This document shows positions 1 through 8,888 of a DNA stretch of 64,000 nucleotides, piece by piece. A model generated the notes under the pieces. It did no database searches. It saw nothing but the letters and a program-made list of their open reading frames with translations, and was not told where the DNA came from. The position numbers and the translations under genes were made by a program. The number at the start of each line of letters is the position of its first letter. The first letter of the stretch is position 1. The stretch comes from Alteribacillus persepolensis. Its GTDB lineage: Bacteria > Bacillota > Bacilli > Bacillales > Marinococcaceae. The DNA lies in NCBI RefSeq assembly GCF_900099605.1, contig NZ_FNDK01000008.1, positions 1-64,000 of the forward strand. The letters are read 5' to 3'.

Positions 1-26
1 TTTGAAGGAAAAGGAGCGGATATTAC

Positions 27-1034
27 ATGGGTAAAATAAACACGATTCAAGGAGCCATTGCAACCGAGCAGCTTGGCATCACGGCGATGCATGAACATAT
101 CGGATTTGGTCTGCCTGGATGTGACTTGGACACCAAGTGGTGGGAAGCCCGTCCGAAAATGCTCGAGGTGACGATTGACAAGCTGCGCCGCTTCCGTGAG
201 CTGGGAGGTCAGACCATTGTTGATTGTACAGGAATTGGAACGGGACGTAATATCCCTTACTGGCAAGTCGTATCCCAGACCACAGGCGTGAACATCGTGG
301 CCTGTACCGGTTTTGTGTCAGGAGACACCGTTCTTCCATACTTCCGGGATAAGTCGGTTGAATATTTAGCTGATTTATTCTATCACGAAATTACCGTCGG
401 CATAGCAGGAACGAATGTCAAAGCAGGCGCCGTCAAAGTAGGTGTCAGCCGCGGCGGCTTGAGCGAATTGGATGAGCGTGTGTACCGTGCAGCAGCAAGA
501 GCAGCACGTGCCACTGGTGTTCCTATTCTTACGCACTTGTCTATAAACGGTGATCGTCAAATGGATTTGTTTGAGACGGAGGGGCTTCCTTTGGACCGGG
601 TTGTCATTGGCCATTCAGATGGAGCTGAAGGGCTGGACCCGGAAAGAGACTTTCGAATAGCAAAGCGGGGCGCTTTTGTTGGATATGACACGATTGGCTT
701 TGACACAGAAAAAGGCACGCCGGAAGTGCCAGCACCGTTTTGGGCACGTCCAAGAAAAGAACGCCTTGATCAAGTAATGGATCTTTTCAATGCAGGTTAT
801 ACAAACCGTGCCATTATTTCATGCGATGCCAACTGCTGGGCACTTGGCTGGGCATCGACCGAGCATTCTGTGGCTGAGCTTCTGGAAGTATTCGTACCCG
901 ATCTTAAAGCTCGAGGTGTAAGTGATGAGACGATTGAGCAGCTTCTCATCCATACTCCTGCTCACCTTTTGACAATGAAAGAACCAAAGCCTGACCGAAT
1001 GCGAAAGGCTGCAGCAGTATCAACAGGTGTTTGA
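27..1034 (+). CDS. Phosphotriesterase-family metal-dependent hydrolase
   Basis: 335 aa, amidohydrolase superfamily, phosphotriesterase/lactonase branch. The N-terminal metal motif H22-E-H24 is visible. A candidate carbamylated lysine sits in AGAVKVGVS, further metal histidines in THLS and GHSDG, and the C-terminal metal aspartate in ISCDANC. Such enzymes hydrolyse lactones, esters or phosphotriesters at a binuclear metal centre in the cytoplasm; the substrate here cannot be read from sequence. The start has AAGGAG about 10 nt upstream. The gene begins only 26 bases into the window, so it may belong to an operon extending to the left. The neighbouring thiolase, CocE and CoA-transferase genes suggest a ring- or ester-opening step in catabolism (inference). 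Confidence 0.85.
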   Translation: MGKINTIQGAIATEQLGITAMHEHIGFGLPGCDLDTKWWEARPKMLEVTIDKLRRFRELGGQTIVDCTGIGTGRNIPYWQVVSQTTGVNIVACTGFVSGDTVLPYFRDKSVEYLADLFYHEITVGIAGTNVKAGAVKVGVSRGGLSELDERVYRAAARAARATGVPILTHLSINGDRQMDLFETEGLPLDRVVIGHSDGAEGLDPERDFRIAKRGAFVGYDTIGFDTEKGTPEVPAPFWARPRKERLDQVMDLFNAGYTNRAIISCDANCWALGWASTEHSVAELLEVFVPDLKARGVSDETIEQLLIHTPAHLLTMKEPKPDRMRKAAAVSTGV

Positions 1035-1338
1035 TGACCGCCTGCATGATTGATTAGTCTCCATGATACAGACTGAAAAATGAAGAAAAAGGATTATAAG
1101 ATGCAAATATTGATCATATTTCCCGTCCCTGTGTTTTGATAGGCATATAGGTTTTGCTGGAGCAGCGGGACTTAAAGTGAAGCATGGGTTTTTGCCTCTG
1201 TACTTTGCAGTGGAAGGGCTATGTTTTAGAAGATGTCATTCTTCGTATATGCTGGATGCGCCACAATTGCTGTTTGGCCGTAAATATATGCGTGCAGGGC
1301 TGGGAATGTTTTGATCAGAACCACGGGGGTTTTTAAAC
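1035..1338. other. Intergenic stretch between hydrolase and thiolase genes
   Basis: About 300 bases without a credible gene. A 12-codon ATG reading frame at 1101 follows an AAAAAGGA-like site, and another frame stays open for about 65 codons without a plausible start; neither resembles a protein I know. No clear terminator or promoter was recognised. Confidence 0.4.
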
Positions 1339-2502
1339 ATGAGTATTAAAGGAAAAGCTTACATCGCAGGGGCGTTCGAGCATCCAACCCGTCTCGCAGA
1401 GAATAAATCTACTGCCGTTTTGCACGCTGAGTGTGCCAAAGGGGCATTAGAAGATGCGGGTCTTTCTATAGAAGATGTTGATGGATATTTTTGTGCCGGC
1501 GATGCACCGGGTGGGGCTCTATCGATGGTTGATTACCTGGGTCTCAACGTTCGTCACGTGGATTCAACGGATACCGGTGGTTCATCTTACATCGTTCATG
1601 TTTCACATGCAGCCCAAGCAATAGCAGCTGGAAAGTGTGACGTGGCGTTGATTACAATGGCAGGACGCCCACGCGCGGCAGGAAGAAACGGTGTAAAACC
1701 AAAGGCAGCAAGCCCGAATATTCCTGATGTTCCTTTTGAAGTGCCATTTGGACCGACAGCCGTAAATGAATATGCCATGGCCGCAAAGCGCCACATGCAT
1801 GAATACGGAACGACCAGCGAACAACTGGCATGGGTGAAAGTGGCAGCTTCTCACCATGCTCAATACAACCCGAATGCAAGATTACAAGATGTGGTGAACG
1901 TCGATGATGTCCTTCACTCTCCGATGATTTCTGACCCACTGCACCGCTTGGACTGCTGTGTGGTAAGTGACGGTGGAGGCGCAGTTGTCGTTGTGAGCCC
2001 TGAGATTGCTAAAAGTCTGAAGCGGCCGCTTGTGCGTGTTATGGGAGCGGGAGAGTCACCGAAGGGACAAATGGGTGGAAAAGACGACTTCACCTATACC
2101 GGCGCTGTCTGGTCGGGACGGAGAGCTTTCGACGAAGCTGGTGTTACACCTTCGGACATTAAGTACGCGTCTGTCTATGACAGCTTCACCATTACAGTAG
2201 TGATGCAGCTTGAAGATTTGGGCTTTTGTGAAAAAGGTGAAGGCGGCAAGTTCGTTTCTGATGGGAACTTGATTTCTGGAGTCGGTAAGCTTCCTATCAA
2301 TACTGATGGCGGTGGGTTGAATAACAATCATCCAACGAGCCGAGGCGGCATGACCAAAGTAATTGAAGCGGTTCGCCAACTGCGTGGCGAAGCACATCCG
2401 AAGGTGCAAGTGAAAGATTGTGATATTGCAATGGCTCACGGTACTGGAGGCGGACTGGCAAGTCGTCACGGCAGTGCAACACTTATCATGGAGAGGGTGT
2501 AA
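1339..2502 (+). CDS. Thiolase-fold protein (SCP-x/Ltp2-like) lacking the nucleophilic cysteine
   Basis: 387 aa, thiolase superfamily, usually auto-annotated as acetyl-CoA acetyltransferase. Where true thiolases carry the acyl-accepting cysteine (the N-C-x-S/G-G/A-S region) this protein reads DSTDTGGSS at residues 75-83, with no cysteine. The C-terminal half keeps the NHPTSRGG and AHGTGGG loops. Cys-less relatives such as Ltp2 of actinobacterial steroid side-chain degradation act as retro-aldolases with a DUF35 partner; the next gene, 2 bases downstream, encodes exactly such a partner. The inferred role is C-C bond cleavage or formation on a CoA thioester, substrate unknown. The ribosome binding site is weak (CGGGGG about 10 nt before ATG). 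Confidence 0.82.
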   Translation: MSIKGKAYIAGAFEHPTRLAENKSTAVLHAECAKGALEDAGLSIEDVDGYFCAGDAPGGALSMVDYLGLNVRHVDSTDTGGSSYIVHVSHAAQAIAAGKCDVALITMAGRPRAAGRNGVKPKAASPNIPDVPFEVPFGPTAVNEYAMAAKRHMHEYGTTSEQLAWVKVAASHHAQYNPNARLQDVVNVDDVLHSPMISDPLHRLDCCVVSDGGGAVVVVSPEIAKSLKRPLVRVMGAGESPKGQMGGKDDFTYTGAVWSGRRAFDEAGVTPSDIKYASVYDSFTITVVMQLEDLGFCEKGEGGKFVSDGNLISGVGKLPINTDGGGLNNNHPTSRGGMTKVIEAVRQLRGEAHPKVQVKDCDIAMAHGTGGGLASRHGSATLIMERV

Positions 2503-2504
2503 TT

Positions 2505-2915
2505 ATGGCAGCGACATACCAACCGAGAACAATGGCTAAACCTGAAGTTTATCCAGAACATGAAGCATACTGGGATGCTGCAGCAGAAGGAAAACTTCTC
2601 GTCAAACGATGCGAAGCTTGTGGCGAGTATCACCATTATCCGCGAATGTTTTGTCCATACTGCATGAGCGAGAAAACCAAGTGGGAGGAAACAAAGGGAA
2701 CTGGCACCATCTATACTTACAGTGTGATGCGGCGCGGGGCGAGTCCGTATGCTATTGCTTATGTAACGCTTGATGAAGGACCTTCCATGATGACCAATAT
2801 CGTTGACTGTGACTGGGATGAAATATATATCGGGCAAAAAGTAAAAACAGTATTTAAGCAAAGTGGCAGCCAGGATGACCCTGGTCCATACGTGCCTTGC
2901 TTTACACCCTTGTAA
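2505..2915 (+). CDS. Zn-ribbon/OB-fold (DUF35) partner of the thiolase-like protein
   Basis: 136 aa. An N-terminal helix-rich segment is followed by a rubredoxin-like zinc ribbon with cysteines 36, 39, 50 and 53, then an OB-fold with the typical GTGTIYTYSVM strand. DUF35 proteins form obligate complexes with thiolase-fold enzymes and help bind the acyl-CoA or its pantetheine arm. The 2-nt gap to the upstream thiolase gene implies translational coupling and a stoichiometric complex. Length is normal for a stand-alone DUF35 subunit. It has no fused MaoC-type hydratase domain, unlike some ChsH2 homologues. Confidence 0.88.
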   Translation: MAATYQPRTMAKPEVYPEHEAYWDAAAEGKLLVKRCEACGEYHHYPRMFCPYCMSEKTKWEETKGTGTIYTYSVMRRGASPYAIAYVTLDEGPSMMTNIVDCDWDEIYIGQKVKTVFKQSGSQDDPGPYVPCFTPL

Positions 2916-3122
2916 GAAAGAAGCCAGTTCCGTTATCAGTGACTGAGTATTTCGCCAAAATGAAGGAAGCAGCAGGTTGTTTTCTGACAACACTTGTTAA
3001 AGCATCTTTATAACGAGTCAGGCAAAAAAGATAATGGCGAATAAATTTATAATTTTGAATTTTCATTCTAAAATGACTGGTTGAAATGTACTTAACAGAA
3101 TGACTGCGAGGAGTAGATGCAA

Positions 3123-4805
3123 ATGAAAGTAGAAAAAGACGTGCGGATTCCTATGCGTGATGGCGTCCAGCTGGCAGCTGACATCTATCGTCCGAATGAA
3201 AGCGAACAAGTGCCGGCGCTGCTCGCCATTAGTCCATATGGGAAAGAGCTGCAGGCACAATCACTGACACTGCCTCCACAGGCGCGCCCAAGTGCGCTTT
3301 GGAATGGAGCAATTGAAGCAGGGGACATTCGTGCTGTTGTTGACCATGGCTATGCTCATATTATTGCGGACGTACGTGGTACTGGAGGATCTGAAGGAGA
3401 ATTGGTTGGCAACTATGACAGCGGTGGTCATGGAGAAGGAAAAGACATTTATGACGTCGTTGAATGGATGGCGGAACAGCCATGGTGCGACGGGAATATT
3501 GGCATGATCGGTATTTCCTATTTTGCTACAGTGCAACTTCTTGGAGCAGCTGAAAAGCCACCGCATTTGAAAGCTATTTTTGCTAACGGAGGACATTTTG
3601 ACCTCTACGAATTAGGGTATCACGGAGGTATCTTGTGGTTAATGCCGCGAGCTTCTCGTGAAGGCCGCGGTGGCGATAGTGGTGTAGCAGCACGTAATGT
3701 GAAAAGTAAAAGTGAGAAAGTGTACACCACCGAGGAGTATCAGGAACGTATCCGTAAACGTTTGAATGATCCTGATATTGCAAACTGGTCGGACTTTGTG
3801 CACCTCTTACATTATCCGAACCGTCATGAGTTGTGGATGGATTTTCTGCTCAACCCGCATGATGGTCCATTCTGGCAGGAAGGAAGCCCAATGAGTGTAG
3901 CACATAAGGTTGATATCCCTGCGTACTTTCAAGTGAAATGGGGGCGCGGCTGGACAGTGGAAGGGACGATTGATGCATTCAATAAGGTGAATGGAGTGAA
4001 GAAGCTTGATTTGCAGCCAAAGCCGCCAATGCAGGAACGTCCGTTTCATGAGTCACATGAGGAGATGTTCCGTTGGTATGACTATTGGCTGAAAGGAATC
4101 GATACCGGCATTCTTGATGAAGAATCGATCCAGATGTTTGTGGAAGGGGAAAATAAGTGGCGTGGGGTGAAACAATGGCCGCTTCCTGAAACGGAGTATA
4201 AAACATTCTATTTGCGTCCACGTCACAGAATCAGTGAAAATCCAGAGCCTCTTGGTGCAGAACAAGCGCCGCCTGATGGATTTTATCAAGTGCCGCTCAC
4301 TGTAACGAATGAAACACAATCAGTAAAGTGGAAGAGCGATAAATTTATGGAAGATACAGAAATGACCGGTCAAGGGGCATTGTATGTTTACGTTGAAATC
4401 GATACAGATGACACGAACTTAATCACCAAGGTGTACGATGTTGATCCGTATGGGAACCGTCAGCTGGTTACCACCGGCTATTTGAAAGCATCTCATCGTG
4501 AGCTGGATAAGTCGAAATCAGAACCGTGGAAGCCGCATCATCCACATACACGGTCTGAACCAGTCCCTCCTGGTGAAGTAATAGAATATGCGATTAAACT
4601 TTATCCATTCTCAAATGTATTCAAAGCTGGGCATAGACTGGAGCTTGAACTGTCTTGTAATGAGTCTATCAGTGATGAGAATGCACAGCTGCTTCCTCCG
4701 GACAGCTATCATTTGCCGAGCGGCCGTGCAACAACACATAAAATTTATCGCGATAAAGCCCATCCTTCTCACTTATTGCTGCCAATTATTCCAAAGCAGG
4801 ACTGA
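3123..4805 (+). CDS. CocE/NonD-family alpha/beta hydrolase (peptidase S15-like)
   Basis: 560 aa from the ATG at 3123; another in-frame ATG lies 6 nt upstream, but GAGGAG at 3108-3113 is better spaced (9 nt) for 3123. The N-terminal segment VRIPMRDGVQLAADIYRP is the family hallmark. The nucleophile is Ser132 in GISYFA, preceded by the GTGGSEG loop. The C-terminal third is the jelly-roll (X-Pro dipeptidyl-peptidase C-terminal type) domain. The family includes cocaine esterase, acyl-amino-acid ester hydrolases and glutaryl-7-ACA acylases. No signal peptide is present, so it is cytoplasmic. It lies on the same strand as the thiolase/DUF35 pair and probably hydrolyses an ester or amide intermediate of that pathway. 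Confidence 0.87.
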   Translation: MKVEKDVRIPMRDGVQLAADIYRPNESEQVPALLAISPYGKELQAQSLTLPPQARPSALWNGAIEAGDIRAVVDHGYAHIIADVRGTGGSEGELVGNYDSGGHGEGKDIYDVVEWMAEQPWCDGNIGMIGISYFATVQLLGAAEKPPHLKAIFANGGHFDLYELGYHGGILWLMPRASREGRGGDSGVAARNVKSKSEKVYTTEEYQERIRKRLNDPDIANWSDFVHLLHYPNRHELWMDFLLNPHDGPFWQEGSPMSVAHKVDIPAYFQVKWGRGWTVEGTIDAFNKVNGVKKLDLQPKPPMQERPFHESHEEMFRWYDYWLKGIDTGILDEESIQMFVEGENKWRGVKQWPLPETEYKTFYLRPRHRISENPEPLGAEQAPPDGFYQVPLTVTNETQSVKWKSDKFMEDTEMTGQGALYVYVEIDTDDTNLITKVYDVDPYGNRQLVTTGYLKASHRELDKSKSEPWKPHHPHTRSEPVPPGEVIEYAIKLYPFSNVFKAGHRLELELSCNESISDENAQLLPPDSYHLPSGRATTHKIYRDKAHPSHLLLPIIPKQD

Positions 4806-4961
4806 CATGTTGAAAAATAAGATACAAGTGCCAATGCAGTAAAAGCACACGGATAGAGTGATGAAGTGATATGCTTGCTTGCCGAAAAAATCGCAGCGCT
4901 TTTCCACTTTTTAAGCGAAAGACACTAGGGTTACAACATTGTAGAGAAGGGATGATAACTG

Positions 4962-5933
4962 ATGCAGCATTCAGTACGTGTTATTCCCATTGCTTGCAGC
5001 TTTGGACAGACAGTGGCGTATGTCTACTATATTGATGCTCCAGAACCGGTACTCATTGACACTGGCATTGCAGCATCGCCTTCACAAGTAATTGAGCCGG
5101 AATTAAAAAAACATGATGTAAAACTTAGTGATGTGCGCTGGATTCTTCTGACTCATGGACACGCTGATCACCTCGGCGGAATTCAGGAAGTATGGAAGAA
5201 AACAGGACGAAATGCAAACGTTGTCATTCCACAAAAAGATGCCAGGCTCCTTCGTGATCGCCGTGAACACATCAAAGATCACGAACATCTTCAAGGACCA
5301 TATTTAGCACCAGAAACGAAAAAGAAACAACAAGCGATTCTCATGGATATTATTGGGGGCGAAGTAGAGCCAACGCACGAAGTTGTCAGCGGGGACCGTT
5401 TGACATTTGGAGGAGACGTATCGGTGACAGTGATATCAACCCCAGGGCACTCCAACGGCTCAGTGACATACTTGCTTAATGAACAGAATTGGGCTTTTGC
5501 GGCTGATGCGGTGCAAATGTATGGAGGGGAATCAAGTGGCCTTCCAACAATTGAAAATTCTGCTCTTTATCGTCAAAGCGTACGGCATCTTCTTGAAGAA
5601 GTACGGCCAGAGCGTCTGTATTTAGGGCACCATTTTTTGGATGCGAACGGGAATGCTGTCGACGCACGAGTGGACGGCGAAGACGTACCAAATGTGCTGC
5701 GGGCGAGTCTCGAAATGGATGAAAAGCTGGCTGGTATAGCACAGCGACACCGTATAGATGAAGTGCATCCTGATAGAGCAGGTGATGGACTCTATGAGCC
5801 GTTTACAGCGATTGCGAGAGAACTAGAATACACCGGTGACCCACGGGTTTTACCTTCAGCATTCTTTGTGACGATGAATGGTTACAGAGAAGAGTTGACG
5901 GGTGTAAAGAAGGAAGGAGGAAAAATACAATGA
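4962..5933 (+). CDS. MBL-fold metallo-hydrolase
   Basis: 323 aa with the metallo-beta-lactamase motif THGHADHLGG (metal ligands His65, His67, Asp69, His70) and later ligands in STPGHSNGS and FAADAVQ. The C-terminal extension resembles LACTB2/glyoxalase-II-like hydrolases. A thioesterase or lactonase role is possible. AGAAGGGATG precedes the start. The stop overlaps the start of the CoA-transferase A gene in ATGA, so the two are probably translationally coupled and act in one pathway. Confidence 0.85.
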   Translation: MQHSVRVIPIACSFGQTVAYVYYIDAPEPVLIDTGIAASPSQVIEPELKKHDVKLSDVRWILLTHGHADHLGGIQEVWKKTGRNANVVIPQKDARLLRDRREHIKDHEHLQGPYLAPETKKKQQAILMDIIGGEVEPTHEVVSGDRLTFGGDVSVTVISTPGHSNGSVTYLLNEQNWAFAADAVQMYGGESSGLPTIENSALYRQSVRHLLEEVRPERLYLGHHFLDANGNAVDARVDGEDVPNVLRASLEMDEKLAGIAQRHRIDEVHPDRAGDGLYEPFTAIARELEYTGDPRVLPSAFFVTMNGYREELTGVKKEGGKIQ

Positions 5934-6625
5934 TCCATAAGAAATATGAAAACGAAGAACATGCTGTTGCTGATATCCCTAACGATTCAACAGTACTCGT
6001 TGGGGGATTTGGGGGGAGCGGGCTGCCATCGCGGCTTATCACTGCTCTAAAAGAGAATGGTGCAACAGGTTTGACTATTGTGTCTAACAATATTGGTGCT
6101 GTGAGTGAGGGAGTAGCAACATTGATCAGCAATCAGCAGGTGAAGAAGATTATATGCTCCTTCCCTGTCGGTCCGCATGCCAACGAATTAATTGAGTATC
6201 TTGAAACCGGCCGTGTGGAATTGGAATTGGTTCCTCAAGGAACACTCGCGGAGCGTATTCGAGCAGGAGGAGCCGGTATTTCTGCTTTTTATACACCGAC
6301 AGCTGCACACACTGAACTTGGGGAAGGGAAGGAAAGTAGGGTGTTCAACAACCGCGAACACCTCCTTGAGTATGCAATTACCGGAGACTATGCCCTCATT
6401 AAGGCACATCGAGCAGATCGATGGGGCAATCTCGTTTACCGAAAAGCACAACGCAATTTCAATCCAGTGATGGCAACAGCAGCACAGACGACTATCGCTG
6501 AAGTCGATGAAATTGTAGAGGTAGGAGATATGAGTGCGGAGGAAATAATATCCCCAAGTGTCTACGTACACCGTTTGGTGGAAATCGCTTCGCAGGAGGA
6601 AAGGGGAAAAGTACAAAATGGTTAG
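5930..6625 (+). CDS. 3-oxoacid CoA-transferase subunit A
   Basis: 231 aa, alpha subunit of a family I CoA-transferase (ScoA/AtoD/PcaI type). The CoA-binding glycine loop GGFGGSGLPSRL is at residues 24-35, and VPQGTLAERIRAGGAGI is a family signature. It moves CoA from a donor such as succinyl-CoA to a free carboxylate, cytoplasmically, with subunit B. Start codon overlaps the upstream stop (ATGA), and the gene overlaps subunit B by 8 nt. Which acid is activated (3-oxoadipate, acetoacetate or other) cannot be decided from sequence alone. Confidence 0.92.
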   Translation: MIHKKYENEEHAVADIPNDSTVLVGGFGGSGLPSRLITALKENGATGLTIVSNNIGAVSEGVATLISNQQVKKIICSFPVGPHANELIEYLETGRVELELVPQGTLAERIRAGGAGISAFYTPTAAHTELGEGKESRVFNNREHLLEYAITGDYALIKAHRADRWGNLVYRKAQRNFNPVMATAAQTTIAEVDEIVEVGDMSAEEIISPSVYVHRLVEIASQEERGKVQNG

Positions 6626-7307
6626 GCCTTATGAAGAACTAAATGGATGGACAATACCGGAAGTAGCAGGTCGTATTGCTGCAGAATTAGAAGAAGGGTG
6701 GTTTGTCAATCTCGGTATCGGACTGCCAACACTTGTAGGGGAAGCGTTACCTGAAGGAAAAGAGGTGATTCTTCACAGTGAAAACGGAATCCTTGGTATT
6801 GGACCCCGTAAGCACACAGGAGAAACAGATTCTGATCTTGTGAATGCAGGAAAAGAACCTATCACGCTGTTACCAGGCGGGAGTTTTTTCTCACAGTCAG
6901 AATCATTTGCGATGATTCGGGGAGGTCACCTTGACGCTGCTGTACTTGGAGCCTTCCAAGTATCTATGCGTGGTGATATTGCCAGCTGGAAACTGCCTAA
7001 TGCTTCTCTCGGCCGGGTCGGGGGAGCTATGGATCTTACTGTTGGCAGTAAGCGGGTCTTCGTATTTATGAAGCACTGCACTCGAGAAGGGACATCAAAA
7101 ATTGTAGAAGAGTGTGCATTTCCGCTAACAGCTCCCCGTGCTGTAGACCGTATCTACACGGAACTTGCCGTGATTGATGTGACAGATGGCGGTCTTGTCG
7201 TGCAAGATCTGGCTCCGGATGTTGAATTCGAGGAAGTTCAGGCTTGTACTGCGGCTCCGCTTCAGAACCGCAACGTGAAAAAGCACTCAAAGGTTTCAGA
7301 AGGATAA
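6618..7307 (+). CDS. 3-oxoacid CoA-transferase subunit B
   Basis: 229 aa from the ATG at 6618, which is preceded by AGGAGGAAAGGGG inside the subunit A gene; a longer frame starting at 6558 lacks such a site. The catalytic glutamate lies in the SENGILGIGP motif of beta subunits, and the GGSFFSQSESFAMIRGGHLD segment is typical. It completes the CoA-transferase heteromer, so the transferase looks intact. This is the last gene of the run; a 460-base gap follows. Confidence 0.92.
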   Translation: MVRPYEELNGWTIPEVAGRIAAELEEGWFVNLGIGLPTLVGEALPEGKEVILHSENGILGIGPRKHTGETDSDLVNAGKEPITLLPGGSFFSQSESFAMIRGGHLDAAVLGAFQVSMRGDIASWKLPNASLGRVGGAMDLTVGSKRVFVFMKHCTREGTSKIVEECAFPLTAPRAVDRIYTELAVIDVTDGGLVVQDLAPDVEFEEVQACTAAPLQNRNVKKHSKVSEG

Positions 7308-7338
7308 TTCAGGTGATAAAGGATTACCTGGACCATTG

Positions 7339-7469
7339 ACCGCTATTCCTCGACTAGGAAGAGTTGCTCGTATGCACGTAAGTGTGTGTAATCGTTCAAA
7401 TACAAATCGGGTGCTCATGCGTTTGAAGCGGCTGAATATGTCTTCATATTTTCTAGTCGAGGGCGCGGT
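7339..7469. repeat. Nested imperfect inverted repeat in an intergenic region
   Basis: Outer arms ACCGC (7339-7343) and CTCGACTAG (7349-7357) mirror CTAGTCGAG (7453-7461) and GCGGT (7465-7469). An inner pair TTCAAA (7395-7400) and TTTGAA (7422-7427) lies between. The RNA or single strand could fold into a long imperfect hairpin. No U-tract follows, so it is not an ordinary terminator. It may be a small miniature element or a structured leader; nothing in it is coding. Confidence 0.45.
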
Positions 7470-7769
7470 ATGATGTTGTCGCGAGATAAAGGTCAAACTT
7501 GAATAAGAGATGCCTTTTCAGAGGATGACAGATATTGAGTGTCAACTTGAGTAATTGAGTTGTGTGAAGGAATATATAAACGCGTCATGCTGCTTTCTCC
7601 TTGAGTACTGATTGAAAGCGCTTAAACTAAATGGAAAGCTTATTTGTTCTTGTGGATGGAGTGCTGGGAAGGTGTGTGGCTGGGTGAAGGAGCAAGGTGT
7701 TGAAATAGTCATTGGCAGAGTGAAAAGTTCGGCTCATTGTTATTAATCGTTTGAAGGGGGAAATTATTT
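7470..7769. other. Intergenic leader upstream of the FAD monooxygenase
   Basis: Three hundred bases with no gene seen. The stretch holds the cre-like site at 7613-7626. AAGGGGGA lies just before the monooxygenase start. A sigma-A promoter could not be assigned with confidence. Confidence 0.4.
7613..7626 (+). promoter_or_regulatory. Candidate CcpA (cre) site
   Basis: TGAAAGCGCTTAAA matches the strong cre form TGAAAGCGCTTTCA at 12 of 14 positions. It lies about 150 bases upstream of the monooxygenase gene. Carbon-catabolite control of a catabolic gene would be sensible, but single cre-like matches occur by chance. Confidence 0.35.
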
Positions 7770-8888
7770 ATGCGGTTAAAAGAGAAGAAAATATCTAAGT
7801 TAAAAGTGGTGATTATTGGAGGAGGGATTGGCGGTGCAGCTACTGCAGTTGCTTTAAAGAATCAAGGCATTCATGCTGACCTTTATGAGCAAGCCCCAGT
7901 CATTAAAGAGGTTGGTGCAGGCATTGGCATGCGCCCGCCAACGGTTAAATTTTTTAAAGATTGGGGAATTTATAACGAAATAGAACGTAAAAGCGAGAAA
8001 AGCAGCTTTATGCAAATACTCACAAGTACAGGGGAAGTCTTAATAAACGAAGAATGGCCTCTTTTAACCAATAATCCTGAAGACAGATGGGCGCGCTTGA
8101 TTCATCGGGCGGACTTAATTGATATTTTCTTCAACCAATTACCATCAGAGTCCATCCATTTGAATCATAAATGCGACTCTATCATTGATTATGGAGATCA
8201 TGCAGAAATTCATTTTGATAATGGTAATTCCGTTGTGGCCGACTTGGTTATTGCAGCAGATGGTATTCGTTCTACGGTTCGTTCAAAGTTATTCAGCAAT
8301 GTTGAACCTGTCTATTCACACACACATGCTTACCGGGCTGTGGTAGAAGAAAAAGAGACATTCAATTTAGCACCTGATAATACATTTAAAGTTTTTGTTG
8401 ATGGGGAAACAGGAAATCATGTGTATTTTATGCCTTTACACCATCGAAAGCAAGTTTCATTTGACGTCACAGTATCCTCTGCAGATGCATCATGGCGGCC
8501 GGAAGTAGAGAAAAAGGATATTTTGCAATGTTTGGAAAATTTCGATTCGAAAATTCAGAAGATAGCTGAAAAAATTGACAATTATACGTGCCGCTCCATC
8601 TATGATATTGATCCACTAGAGCGTTGGCATTCCGATTGCATCACATTACTTGGAGATGCTGCCCATGCTATGCTTCATCATCAAGGGCAAGGTGCAAACA
8701 GTGCGATACAGGATGGAGGAGTGCTAGCCGAATCCATTCGCGATGCTGCTACAATTCCAGAAGCTCTGCAAATATATCAAGCACGCAGAAAACCAATAAC
8801 CGATAAATACCAAGAATTGTCTCGCAGACCGCCAAAAGTAGAAGCCAAAACGGCATTTCCAGAAAAAAGTGTGTTTGAAACACCATAA
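7770..8888 (+). CDS. FAD-dependent aromatic-type monooxygenase (salicylate hydroxylase-like)
   Basis: 372 aa, group A flavoprotein monooxygenase. The dinucleotide-binding motif GGGIGG is at residues 17-22, a central ADGIRSTVR (the DG motif) follows, and the second FAD motif GDAAHA starts at residue 295, followed by QGQGANSAIQDG. Relatives hydroxylate salicylate, 3-hydroxybenzoate, 6-hydroxynicotinate or similar rings using NAD(P)H and O2; the substrate is not readable. A good site (AAGGGGGA) precedes the ATG. It lies next to an esterase, which could release its substrate. Confidence 0.85.
   Translation: MRLKEKKISKLKVVIIGGGIGGAATAVALKNQGIHADLYEQAPVIKEVGAGIGMRPPTVKFFKDWGIYNEIERKSEKSSFMQILTSTGEVLINEEWPLLTNNPEDRWARLIHRADLIDIFFNQLPSESIHLNHKCDSIIDYGDHAEIHFDNGNSVVADLVIAADGIRSTVRSKLFSNVEPVYSHTHAYRAVVEEKETFNLAPDNTFKVFVDGETGNHVYFMPLHHRKQVSFDVTVSSADASWRPEVEKKDILQCLENFDSKIQKIAEKIDNYTCRSIYDIDPLERWHSDCITLLGDAAHAMLHHQGQGANSAIQDGGVLAESIRDAATIPEALQIYQARRKPITDKYQELSRRPPKVEAKTAFPEKSVFETP

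Noticed and set aside
1101-1139. 12-codon peptide frame with a ribosome binding-like site
   Set aside because: Too short and without context; could be chance.
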